Source: Carposina sasakii | Taxonomy: Eukaryota > Arthropoda > Insecta > Lepidoptera > Carposinidae | NCBI GenBank assembly: GCA_014607495.2 | Contig: CP053159.1 | Location: 999,501-1,063,500 of the forward strand | Direction: 5' to 3' | DNA length: 64,000 nt | Shown here: piece by piece, positions 23,701 through 33,900 of the stretch | How the letters are laid out: each line of letters begins with the position of its first letter | Position numbering within the stretch: the first letter of the stretch is position 1 | The notes under the pieces: model-generated | What the model was told of the DNA's origin: nothing | Seen by the model: only the letters and a program-made list of their open reading frames with translations | Databases searched by the model: none | Translations under genes and position numbers: made by a program

Positions 23701-24063
23701 TCGATCTGCCTGCACTGTGGATGGTGAACGTAGGAGAAGACACTAGTTTATGTATGTACTTATATAGTTCGAATTTGTGAAGTTCTACGTTCTGAAATGC
23801 TGGATTTGAGACATTGGTGATCGTAGCTAAAATAAAAAGTTAACCATGTTATTAAAAAGAACTGAAACATTGTTTAAGCTAAACGTTGTCTAAAAGCATA
23901 TTCTTTACATTTTGCTGTCACATATCATTTTTAAATAGTTTTAAAATTTAGACGCAGTTTTGTCATAATCATAACACAGTTAATCCCTGTCCCAATCTAG
24001 ACGCACGGCAGTGTGTCAGTCAAGTTCGGATATGAGACTCGATGTGTTTCTTGTTTCAGGTAG
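14728..24063 (+). CDS. Peripherin/RDS-ROM family tetraspanin, complete (about 347 aa)
   Basis: Tetraspanins have four membrane segments and organise membrane protein complexes. Exons: 14,728-14,751; 16,314-16,421; 16,873-17,082; 17,680-17,772; 18,208-18,308; 18,710-18,809; 19,387-19,533; 20,296-20,424; 22,334-22,461, then a stop. TM1 is ALLIAQLVVSLCTVIFC, TM2 VTVFLLYGLVLLQAYA, TM3 IWLATGTLVSFNGLLVYAA, TM4 LLVLQAFNVLVCVLQLFIVVL. The large loop has CCG (150-152), DWHEIPW, PYSCC (193-197), C205 and C235, plus C126: seven cysteines, with the DW-x-EI-x-W and P-x-SCC patterns of vertebrate peripherin-2/ROM1. Length nearly equals PRPH2 (346 aa). The tail is basic (KRKRRNRR). The C-terminus LSLW is the same whether the last exon reads into TAA at 22,463 or splices to 24,060 (TAG). 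It is not a generic CD63-type tetraspanin. Function in insects is unknown to me. Confidence 0.88.
14752..16313. other. Tetraspanin intron 1
   Basis: Contains the Helitron/SINE-like repeat at about 15,745-15,990 and a T-rich tract with ATTTATTTTATTT near 15,641. No further exon is seen. Confidence 0.5.
15745..15990 (+). repeat. 'CTAGTGGACGCCCGCGACT' repeat, copy 1
   Basis: Starts ACTAGTGGACGCCCGCGACTCCGTCCGCGTGGACTACAG, then GGGATAAAAAGTAGCC. The same unit occurs at 22,597-22,835 (+) and inverted at 36,766-36,998. The CTAG terminus with a short GC hairpin next to it resembles a Helitron 3' end read in reverse; that class call is inference. Confidence 0.75.
17109..17560. repeat. Fragments of two interspersed repeats in tetraspanin intron 3
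   Basis: GATGTCCGACCGATTTAGG near 17,109 resembles the start of the SINE-like element at 37,540. GCATGTCGTAAGAGTAGACTAAGG near 17,384 and CCCATTTTGGGAACATAACC near 17,526 match the repeat family at 36,424 and 38,452. All are diverged. Confidence 0.45.
19005..19083 (+). repeat. Diverged copy of the 'CAGCAGTGGACTGCAA' repeat
   Basis: CTTGTGGCGTGTGCTGGCGGAAGCCTGCGTCTAGCAGTGGGCTGCAAAATAGGCTGA matches the element at 20,735-20,850 and, inverted, the one at 36,603-36,697. Confidence 0.65.
19091..19390 (-). repeat. tRNA-derived SINE (family B) with a 110-bp tandem copy reaching the exon 7 acceptor
   Basis: On the minus strand the segment 19,170-19,240 reads GCTTGGCGTAGTTTGTAGTGC (A box-like) followed by GGTTCGAATCC (perfect B box). 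The flanking text CCTCCGTCAGACGG occurs three times: near 19,102, 19,267 and 19,377, the last being the real 3' splice site of tetraspanin exon 7. The second copy has lost the B-box part. Confidence 0.65.
20085..20190 (-). repeat. Partial inverted copy of the 'CTAGTGGACGCCC' repeat tail
   Basis: CCTACTTATGTTTTAAATGTGAAAGTTTG...TTAGTCTTTCACATAAAAAC matches the tail region of the copies at 22,597 and 36,766. The GC-rich head is absent. Confidence 0.5.
20735..20850 (+). mobile_element. Retroposon 3' end with (GAT)n tail
   Basis: CACGGCAGTCTTGTGGCGTGCCCTGGTGGAGGCCTACGTCCAGCAGTGGACTGCAATGATGATGATGATGATG. The same unit occurs inverted at 36,603-36,697 and diverged at 19,005. A short-unit microsatellite tail is typical of RTE-type LINEs and the SINEs they move; the exact family is not established. 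Confidence 0.65.
21253..21310 (-). repeat. Family E repeat, inverted fragment
   Basis: Reverse complement reads GTGTCGTAAGTGTCGACTGAGGAACTCGGGCATTCTC, matching GTAGTAAGGGTCGACTAAGGAACTCGGGCATTTTC at 38,501-38,536. Confidence 0.6.
21919..22121 (+). repeat. Duplicated unit built on the palindrome AATTTCTGCCAGGCAGAATT
   Basis: AGAATTTCTGCCAGGCAGAATTTCTGCA occurs at 21,919-21,946 and, identically, at 22,053-22,080. Each copy is followed by CGACTCACGA and ATTACGCTCGTTTGGCCTCAC (to about 22,005 and 22,121). The core is an imperfect palindrome. Confidence 0.75.
22462..24059. other. Tetraspanin last intron or 3' UTR
   Basis: Contains the CTAGTGGACGCCC repeat (22,597-22,835). Two possible acceptors lie downstream: TTGTTTCAG ending at 24,059 (strong, followed at once by TAG and by an AATAAA at 24,122) and one near 23,639 (weak). 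Otherwise I see nothing coding. Confidence 0.5.
22597..22835 (+). repeat. 'CTAGTGGACGCCCGCGACT' repeat, copy 2
   Basis: ACTAGTGGACGCCCGCGACTACGTCCGCGTGGACTGCAG...GATAAAAAGTAGCC...TTCGCGTTTATAATATTAGTAGGAC. Closely related to the copies at 15,745 and 36,766. Confidence 0.8.
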
Positions 24064-24121
24064 CTGCATCGTTATCTAAAGAACATAGTTTTACCTGTAA
24101 ATATGTAACCTAAATATTGTA

Positions 24122-24127
24122 AATAAA
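24122..24127 (+). terminator. Candidate tetraspanin polyadenylation signal AATAAA
   Basis: Lies 59 bp after the TAG that a splice to 24,060 would use. This supports a short last exon at 24,060 to about 24,145. Confidence 0.5.
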
Positions 24128-24776
24128 AAACAATTTCGAATCAATGCAAAGGCTTTATTTGACTTCGTTATAATCAGTCCTTATTCTAATAGTTAAGTAA
24201 CAATGCGGTACTGCGACCCAAGCCGGTGTATTTATGCGCCTCTTTAAATATAAATAATAAATAGTTGATACATTATTTCTCTTATAAATATTTTCTTCGA
24301 TTTTGGCGCGTTCGTTCGGCCTGCTCGCCCGCTAACATAATTAGCAAATATACAAAAACTTGATTATTTACAAGTCGGCACGCGGACGATGCGGAAACAT
24401 AGCACCTTTTATATGGAATGTCGTCATTTTTTAAGCGCTCGAACACCGCGTTTTACAAAAAGCAGTGGCGAGACGCGCGCTTATAACGTCTTTTTTTACG
24501 AAATCTACTATCACTGGTAATGTTTTAATTGAATGTTTATTTGCAAGCCTATTTAGCATTGATTTGTTACAGTAAAAGTGGTAGTAGTTTTTCCATTTTT
24601 TGTTCGGCGATCCAGAGGGGGGATCGCTGAACGGAATGCTAAAACTGCGTTCGAAAATTTTAACAGTCCCAATTTAAAATGATGTAAGTCACAAAATCGA
24701 AATCGCAAATAATTATCGAACGCCAATTTCAGTTTTTTTTTTACTTTTTTTGTTTGACGTCTGCGCTCTTTCGGTA
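24128..24776. other. Convergent region between the tetraspanin 3' end and the nesprin 3' UTR
   Basis: Mostly nesprin 3' UTR on the minus strand. Candidate minus-strand AATAAA signals lie at 24,536-24,541 and 24,155-24,160. The short open frame at 24,553-24,780 looks like chance. Confidence 0.45.
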
Positions 24777-24999
24777 TCATAGCGGAGGCGGTCCTTCAGG
24801 GTATCGCAAGACAGGTTCTAGCGCCAGGCCGGAGGAGTTGCAGTCGGAGTTGGCATGCGGCGCCAGCGCGGCGGCTCCCAGCAGCAGCAGCAGCAGCGCC
24901 TGGAACGGCAGCGACGCGCGCGCCACCCGACACACGAACCTGAGACCTCGCTGGAGATTGGTGATTTCAGGGTCATCGGAGTCGTCACTGATAACCACG
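24777..24999 (-). CDS. Msp300: Nesprin last exon: KASH domain
   Basis: Follows an acceptor TTCTATTCGCAG (minus strand). It encodes an acidic stretch ([11 protein letters not shown]), the KASH neck [16 protein letters not shown], a transmembrane segment ([13 protein letters not shown]), then a perinuclear-space tail with one Cys and the end PEGPPPL. The neck and PPP-x end are the hallmarks that bind SUN trimers; the last residue is Leu where vertebrate SYNE1/2 have Leu or Thr. Confidence 0.93.
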
Positions 25000-27900
25000 C
25001 TGCGAATAGAAAATGTTTCGTTATAGAGTGATAAAATTGTAGGCAAGATGATGGAGGCGTTCATTCTCTTGACATTGACAACATTTAAATCCACAGAGGA
25101 ATAATTCGTTGGAGAAATGGCATAGAAAATTCCTTTTAACATTTTTTTCATTAATTTGAGATTGTACCTTGTTGATTTCCACATCAATTTCAATATAGGG
25201 ATTAAGCTATTTGAAAATTACGCAGTGATAAACTAACACTATGCAGCAAAAGTTTTATAGCAAATAATAAGGAAACAGGGCAGTGATGACAATTCGTTCA
25301 TTTCAAAAGTAGTATAATGGTCACGCCACTTTTAAACAATGCAAGGGGAATGAATAAATGCAATGATATAGCCAGCCATATAAAAAGTCCTAGGTTAATA
25401 TTTATGTTCACTGTAAAGAATATAGGCGAACAAAAAGTAAATAAAAAACCCAAAAATAATCCGTGTGACAACAAAATTACTATACCCACTACTTTACGTG
25501 TTTTTACTAAGGTAACGCATTTTGGCGTGTTTGTTACTTACTCGCTTTCGTTGAGTGGAGGCAGGTGAAGCGCTGAGATTTGTTCCTCTTCTTCGGCAAT
25601 TAGCTGGGTGGACAAAATATTACGTCAACATACGTGCAAAGCTACTACAAGTGTGTATTAGGGGGGAGGGGTCGAAATGCAAACAAATAAGTTGTTATAC
25701 TTTGATTTAATGAACTTGGCGGGGGCACTGCCGTGCTCCCCAGGTGATACGAACAGTTGATTGGATTCTATAAATAGGTACGTTATACATTAGGTTACAT
25801 TAATTTTATTTGCATTTCGACTAAAAGGGTCTACTTATAACTATATCTAAGGCACAGGATATTTATTAACTTATTTTAACAATATTTATAGTTCAAGGCT
25901 TGTCTCTAACAATATGACCGACGACATCTTGTTATATATCAGAGACACACCTCGATTCGTTATACAGGATATTTTTTTCGTTGGTACGTACTCTGCACAT
26001 CAAATAAAGTAAGGTTAAGCCACAAAAATGCTGGGAAACGATGTAAATTTAAGTAAACGGGCGAAATTTATAGTGTCCAGTGTTTATGCTAGTTTTTTTA
26101 TAGACAGATAATTATTTAATTATTACTCGTGAAAAAATCTTGCTACACGCGTCAATGTGCATTTATGCAGAAAAACGCAGTCTATTTACTCAAATTTGGA
26201 CCCTAATATTTTGGAAACCAGACACTTCCCAGGTATGCTTCCATGGAGAAAAATGATCATGATGATGAGGAGATTCCGTAGTTTTCGGGAACGTTGACGA
26301 ACAAAAATCATCCTGTATAACAGTTCTATCACACGCTAAGTAATAATAAGCTTGCTTTGTGACTTTTCTGCCAACTGTACTTTTGTGCTAGTGGCGGAAT
26401 AAGCGGTGTGAAGCTAAATACTGAATAACTTTCTTTTGTAGTGATTTTATTTTTAGACATAGAGATACTCTTTAGATAGTGAGACTCTAGCAGCGACCTA
26501 TATTCCGATCTGTCACCCTTATTTTGGCTCCCTAGGGTGACAGACTGAAAAATAATTTGTTCCACTTTGCATACTAATAGTGGGACAGATCAAACAAAAT
26601 TCTGATTTTTTACAATCTGTCACCCTAGGAGACAAAAAGGGTGACAGATCGGCATCTTCCCATTAATCTAAGGCGGGGTGGGTACCTACCTGCGGCGCGG
26701 CGGCGGCGGCGAGCGCGGCGGCGGTGCTGGCGGCGGGCTGACGTGCCAGTGCGGCGCCGAGCTTCAGCGCGTACACGCCCGACAGCTTGCGCAGCGACTG
26801 CAGGCGCAGGCGCAGCTCCGCTAGCCTGGGGGGGGGGGGGGGGGTCAATGGTTAAGTTTTTAGTCTTCGGCAAAGTTAGATAGGGTGTTCACTGATTTAC
26901 TTATTATGATTCCCGGTAGTTTGACTATCGATATTAGGTATTGTATTCAAGAAACTATCGATCGTATTAAAATTATCGATACTATTGGTTTTGTTTTAAA
27001 TATTCATTGTCTATCGATAGACTATCAATCGGCAACACAAGTCCCCGGCATCTAAAAAGTAAATCCTAATATATGGCTCTAGCGTTGTGGCATTTTCGTT
27101 ACTGTATCGATAGGTAAATTGTCCAGTATGGTAATGGTGGGCTTTAAAATTTGCACTTAATGGTAAAATTTTCCAGAAATCAAAAACAACTTACCGCCTG
27201 CAAATATCATCAGAATGCGGCGGCGCATCAGGCGCAGCTAGCAACTGAGCGGCGTCATACAACGCGAGCACCCGCGGCTCCGCTCGGCTCAGCTCGTCGC
27301 GCAGACGTGAGAACCGCGACCAGTCCCGCCGCAGTGCCGCCGCGGGACGCGACAAGCGGAGCGGTTCGCCCGAGCGGACGCTCGCTTCCGCCGCGCTTAG
27401 TTGCGATACTAGCTCGACCACTGTTGGTTAATGTGTGTTTTTGTTAGTTATTTTTATAAGTAAGAATAGCGTGAGGTGTAATACAAAGGTATCTACAGTA
27501 GCAAGGCGGATCTTTGCAGCTGCTGCACCTGTCGTAGTAGATACGTAAATATACTTATTAAGGTTCGCGCGTGTGAAGAAGATGGGCGAGGAAATAGTTA
27601 CAGCCTTACAGCGCACGACACGGATAATTGACAATCGCAAAGATCCGTCGTGTACTGTATACTGTACTGTGTTGTTTATTTATTTATTTATGTAAATGTA
27701 TCTGCTGGATACAGGCCGTTTCCGACCGTAGTAGACCCATATATATATTTTCCATAGCTGATTAATAATTTTTCCATAATATCGTGGATAATATCTGGTG
27801 TGCACTAAGAGCGCGCGCTAAAAACACTTGTTCTGGAAGACGGCGGCGGCGGAGCAGGCGCGGTCCCAGTATAATCCGCGTTAGATATGGTCGGTCAGAT

Positions 27901-30900
27901 CGCCTCCGCCTCGCCGGCGCGAGCGTCGCCCGCGCGCACACGTCACCCCACCACGTTAGCGAACCACAGCGACTTGTGCTGAGTCTAGGATTCAGGAGGA
28001 ACTCGCGGTGTTTGCCGAGATTTGGTATTTATTTCTTATAACAGAAGTAGGTAGCTATCGGGAAGGTGGGGTAAAAATTGAACGTTTCCAATAATGTAAT
28101 TTCAAAAAGAGATGGTAAAATTCGCACTCATCCGAGTAATTGACCCGGTGGCTCAGTGGTAAGAGCGTTGCCCGCACGGAAAGTGCAGTGAGAAGTCGCA
28201 TGGGTTCGATTCCCACCCGGTGAGTCTAATAATTTTTCCTTATTTTGTTATTTTTGTCGCATTAATCTGCAAAAAAGGATTTTTTGAGGTTAATGACAAC
28301 ATATTTTGTTTCCATTACATGGACTATCCATAGCTAAAATTCCAAGTATTTTAGCTGCTTCCCGCCACTCACCGATATCGTGGAGTACTGCTGGTTTTTG
28401 TTTCGAGCGCGCGCTGCAGCTTCCAAGTTCTGGGTAATTAGACGTTGCGGCGGCGGATATTGCGTTAGGCGCGGTCCCATTTGCAATACCTGGGCACATG
28501 ATAAATTACGTTAGCGTCGGTGATTTGTGCAAACTAAATATTTATAGCACCTACTTATTAAGCGCGTATGTCGCGCATCGCCTCCGCCTCGCCGGCGCGA
28601 GCGTGCGCCCGCGCGCACACATGCGACCCCACCACGTTCAGCGAGACCACGAGCGACTTGTGCGAGTCTAGGTCGAGGAGGAACTCGCGGTGTTCCTGCA
28701 ATAAGATTTGTATTTAGGTATTTATTTCTCATTCATTACTAACAGAAGTAAGTACATAAGTACATGGTAAATTAGAAGATACATGAGAGTGTTATAAGTG
28801 CGTTGGGCGAGGTGCGGGAGAACGCCTCGCGCTCGCTCCGAGCACTTACACAATTTTCGACATCGCATTGCTTCGGCTCTGCTACAGCAAGTTACGTAAT
28901 AGCCCTGTCGTATTGTGAGAAAATGGTGCCTTAAGCAGTCGAAAGACAGCAATGAGATGTGGAATACAAATCAATACCTAAGTAATATCTTAATGACCGA
29001 ATGGCTAACTTACAGAATTTAGGTGAACGTGACAGATATAGTTTGGAAATACATAGTACCTACAAACAGGACGCAAAAGACAACGTTGTTCTTTTAATAA
29101 CTCGTGTTCTTTGTTCTATGGAACCTACAGTAATGTTAAGCAGTAGGTAAATACCTGTATAGCATCTTCCAACACATCGTACTGCTCGGACGGCTCAGTG
29201 CGCGCCGCCTCGGTCGCCTCGGCGAACTGTAGCCACTGTTCTAGCCGCCAGAGGTCGTTGGCGAGCTGCTTCCAGTTGCGCTCAGAGCACAGCGGGCAGG
29301 TCAACTTGCCCGGCTCACTGCGGATATATCGATAGGTTATGTGAAGATCTATTTAAAATCGATCCAATTAATTTTAAATGAAATTAAAATGAAATTTGTG
29401 AACACTACTTATATTGATTTCTGCATTACTTATATAATGATTTTGGCAATAAGAGAAAACTGCAAAGTATAAAGAACGTAATAATGGAAATGAATGAACG
29501 AAGGCTAATATAAGTTTTAACTAAGGTATAAAATTAAATAGCATAATAATTAAAACAATAATGTGCGATTAAGTGCATTGCAAAAGTGCACTAAAATCTG
29601 ATAGAGGCAAAATGCAATGACTCAATCAGATTATAGTGAGCCGGTGGTTTAGTAAAACTGTGCACTAAACTACTAAAAATATTTACAGTGATGGATTTAT
29701 CATGCAGGATTTGCTACACAATTTTACAATAAAGCAATATAAGCAATTTAATTGGAAATAGGTAAGTTATTTGTAATGGACATGGGATACATGTGCAAAG
29801 TGAGATAGTTAGGTAAATTATTTGTAATGTAGGCAAATTACTTTGTATTTATACAACAGATCTTTGGCCCAAAATTGTAATGGACAATTTATTCAATAAT
29901 TATAATGTTTAGTGTGCAAGTGTCGCATACAAGTATGCCATGTGAATGACAATAATTTTAAAAGTGCAAGGTTGCAAGCTACTGTTACAAATTAGGTTGA
30001 TAGATCTAATCTAATAGTTAAAGAACTAAGTTATTTGTGAAATTGTGTAGCAAACTTTTGAGTTATTGACTATACGAGTAATTAGAAAGCAGTACTCACT
30101 GTTCGCACGTGAGCGCGTATGCCGCGGAGTGGGGCAACCTAGAGAGTAGAAAACGCCGTTTAGAGCATGCCAGGTTAGGAAGCCAGTAGACTATCATCTC
30201 TTCGTATAGGTCTCATGATCACAGGAATAAAGATTCTTAAGAAAGATTCATCAACAACACGTAAAGTGCAATTTCATATTATAGTATAGTTTTTATTGTG
30301 ATTTTATCCCATTACAGTAAAGGTATTGAAAACTATTGAGAAAGAAACTAACTTCATTTCAGTGATAGAAAATATATATTATTAGATATTCACTGTTTGC
30401 ATAACAGTGTTTACAAAAGCCCCATCCACCACAATGCATTAAAGTGCTAGTGCTACATTAACATCAAAATTTTCAAACCATTATTTCACTTGTCTTAACG
30501 TTGGAAATACAAAAATACTCAAACTTACCGTAAGTTGTTGATTTGCAGCTCCCGTTTCTTAGCTTGGGCAAGAAGATCTTCGTATCTCATAGTCAGTGTT
30601 CCTACTTCTTTGAGCATAGCTTCGTCTTCAGTAGCATCGCATTCCGTAAGTAGTAACTCTGATAGATGTTTTGCTAATTCTAGTGTTTGTGCGGGTTTAG
30701 CTCCAGCTTTAGCGATTTCTTTGGCTGCAGCAGCCAATTCATCGCTGGTAGCATTGTCTCTGGGCTGTTGCATTAGTGCGTTACGTAATGCTTCGAGATA
30801 GCTTGATGCTTCTCTGACGGCCGATTCCAGTTCACTGCCATATGTTTCCTTAGATGTTAGTGTATCCACTTGTGATGCAGCGTCTGTTTCCCATTTTAGA

Positions 30901-33900
30901 GTGTCAACCTATATTTGAAAAACAAATTAGCAAAATCATCAAAGGTATACTTAGATTTTGTAAATCATACGGTTTTAATCAAAAGCTAAAAATATAGCAA
31001 AGATATAACAAGCATACCTGTACAGCAGAATCAACATCTCCAACCACTTCAGCTCTTGCCGAAAGTAGTCGTGCCCTGACATCTGCCTCCAAAGCGCGGT
31101 ATTCTGCTACCATGTCTGACACTCCTGATGCAGTAGACACTCCAAGCGCCAGCCGATCTGCTTCTTCTACAAAGGCATGGCATTCACGGAGTTCTGTTTC
31201 TACAATCTGTAATAAATACAAATACCAATTAGATGACATAGTAGGTATCTACCTATATTATTTTTATGTGTGTTTTGTATAATATTTAAATATACAATAA
31301 ATACACCTAACTTAGAAACAAGGTAAGTACCTATATACACTTACATTAAGTTCTTTCAGCGTAGCATCTTTATCGAGAGGTGTAGGAGCCAGATGTAAGG
31401 CTCGTGTAAGTCGTACATCAGCTTCTGCTAACGCAACGACTGCTTTGCCGTGAGCAGCCACAAACTGACGATGAGCATCAGCTCCGGCCGCATCAAGACG
31501 TCCTCTGAGTTGCTGCCAGCGTCTTACAACAGTTCTCAATCTAGCAGCGTCATCTGCGCCTTGTCCACGTAGCTCTATACCTCTGGTAGATGCCACTCGA
31601 CTATATGCATCTTCTAACTGCTTTACGTCTTTTTCAAGTGCGTCCAAATCCTTAATTATAGCTTTAGAAATGCTTTCATCTTCTGGTTCACCGCGTTGTT
31701 TCCTGGTCTCTACCTTTTCTACTCTCTTTTCTATTGCGTCAAGTTTCTTTTCCACTTTAGGTAGCAGTGAGTTAGACAGTTCAGAAGATTTTCGAACTTC
31801 TTTCAAAGCATTCTTACGTTGTTCAGACATGTCGCAGATATTTCTCCATTTCTTTTCTACTATATCTACACCTGTGCGCAGATTTCTTAAATCAAAGTTA
31901 CCTTTGAGAACATCAGGGTCGTTGAAGACTAATTCACAGAGATTTAGAGTTTCTCCAACTTCTACGCTTTCAATCTCAATGTTTTTGTGGATTTCGTCGC
32001 GATCTCTTGACTTCTCATCTACTGTTTTACTTGTTAACTGTTCTAAAACGACGGAAGATGATAAATTGGATTCAATGGTATGTAGTTTCAGTCTAATTAC
32101 TGTTAATCGCTCTTCAAGCTGTGTAATAGTTTCGAGCAGCTCAGTGATCTTAACGATTCTAGTTCTTCCAGTTTCTTGCAGTCTGTGCCACCGTTCTTGT
32201 ACATCTTTAAGTTGTGTTGATGTGTTCTTGCTGTAAGCTTTTCGGATTTTTCGCCCTTAGATAACTCGATAAGAGCTGTACCAGTTTCAGAAAGCCATTC
32301 AAATTCACGCTCTTTCAGTACAGTTTCTGCTTGAATATCTGAGTTGATCCTTCGAATGAGGTCTTGAGGATCAAGTGCTCCTACTTCGGTGCTTTGACTA
32401 GAATTCTCGAGACGTAATTCAAGAGTCTTTATCCATTCAGCAAACCTAGTTAACCTGGACTCGAATATGGTGTAAATTTCAAGTCGCTCTTGTAGCCGGT
32501 GTATGATTATTGACAATTGATGTTCAAGATCGGCTCGTTGTTGTCTTAGTTGCCACACTCTTTGGTTTACCAGTCGGATATCTTGGGGACTCAGACACTC
32601 TTTAAGCTGCTCCTGAATTACACTAAGAGCTTCGATTTGTGTTTCTGTATTCTCAATCTTTACTTTGAGATCAGTATATTTGTCTATGGCTTTTTTGATT
32701 TGAGGCCTGGATAGACGTTCTTCATCAGAGTAAGCCATAATTTCGTCCTGCGTTTTTGAGTACAGTTTGTGGAGATCACTGGTTAGTAACTCGTATTCAC
32801 TAATGAGACCTAGAATTCGAGTTAGGAAGTCGCGCCAGGTGTCTAAGCTAGCTTGTAAATTGTCAACTCGTTTTACAATTCCCGTAAATTCCATTCTTAC
32901 AGATGCTCCATAGGTTTCTTCGGTGAATTCCATGACGTGTTTGAGATTAACTAATAATTTGTCAGCTTGTTTGCGACCTTCGGGTACCTTATCTGTGAGA
33001 TTCTCTATCTTAGCTAATATTTTGTTTATCCTCTTAATATGTACATATCTTAACTGTAATTTTTCTTTTTCACGCTCGATATCTTTAAGCCAGCGAAGAA
33101 GTTCCGTGTAGTTTTCTCTGTAGTCATCCCATGCTGTAATTCGAGTGCAAACTTCATCGTGACGTTCAACAATCCTCGCAAGAGTTTCGTTGTGGAGATT
33201 AGTAAGCGTATTAAACTTATCTGACAGGTCACCATTCTTAAGTTCTTTGTTTTCATTCATCAGTACAGATCGTTGGGATGTCAGCAGATTTCTGTGAACT
33301 CTACACAAGCGACGATGTTCGGTTAGGTTTTCGTAATCCACTGGCACAGAGCTTGAGAGGAATGATTGTAAATCAAGGAGATACTCGTTCCATAATCTGA
33401 GAGCTGTTGCTGCATCTCCAGACCTGACTAAGGCGGTAGAGAGTCTGTGGTAGTGGAGGAAGGTATCCCTGAACATCGCCTGCCAAAGCTCCAGGATACG
33501 GACGATAGAGTGCTCGTCGGAGATATCACGGTCAATGTCGGGAAGCTCGGCCTTTGCTGGGACGATATCACCTTCGCTTCTTCCAAGGGAAATCAAGTTA
33601 TCTCTTAGAGCGATCAGTTTGTCTTCAACTATTTCTCCATCTTCATGCAGTGGTGTCAGATCCTGCAAAGATATCAGAATATTTTAATGAATTATTAAAG
33701 GGTTAGGTATTAGAGCGACCTATACGAGTATATAGTAAAGTCCTGAAGACAATACGGACCGCAATTGAATTGCGGGAATTAAATTACTGTTCTCTCATTT
33801 ATATTCCAATCACATGTAGGTACAATAAACATGCATCGATGAATATAATGGACACAAACAAATCTAATCTATACATTCATAATAAAAAGAAAAATATCAC

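Noticed and set aside
23555..23746. Tetraspanin last exon near 23,639 adding SGALKDR
   Set aside because: The acceptor is weak and no poly(A) signal follows closely, whereas the acceptor at 24,059 is strong and is followed by AATAAA. Kept only as an alternative.
26625..26883. GC-rich Arg/Ala open frames on both strands
   Set aside because: Shadows of GC-rich nesprin exon 17 (true frame [14 protein letters not shown]).
28139..28222. Functional tRNA gene
   Set aside because: Same reasoning; the anticodon region is also expanded.
31670..32236. 188-codon plus-strand open frame rich in Ser
   Set aside because: Antisense to nesprin exon 9; the serine-rich composition is the usual shadow of coiled-coil codons.
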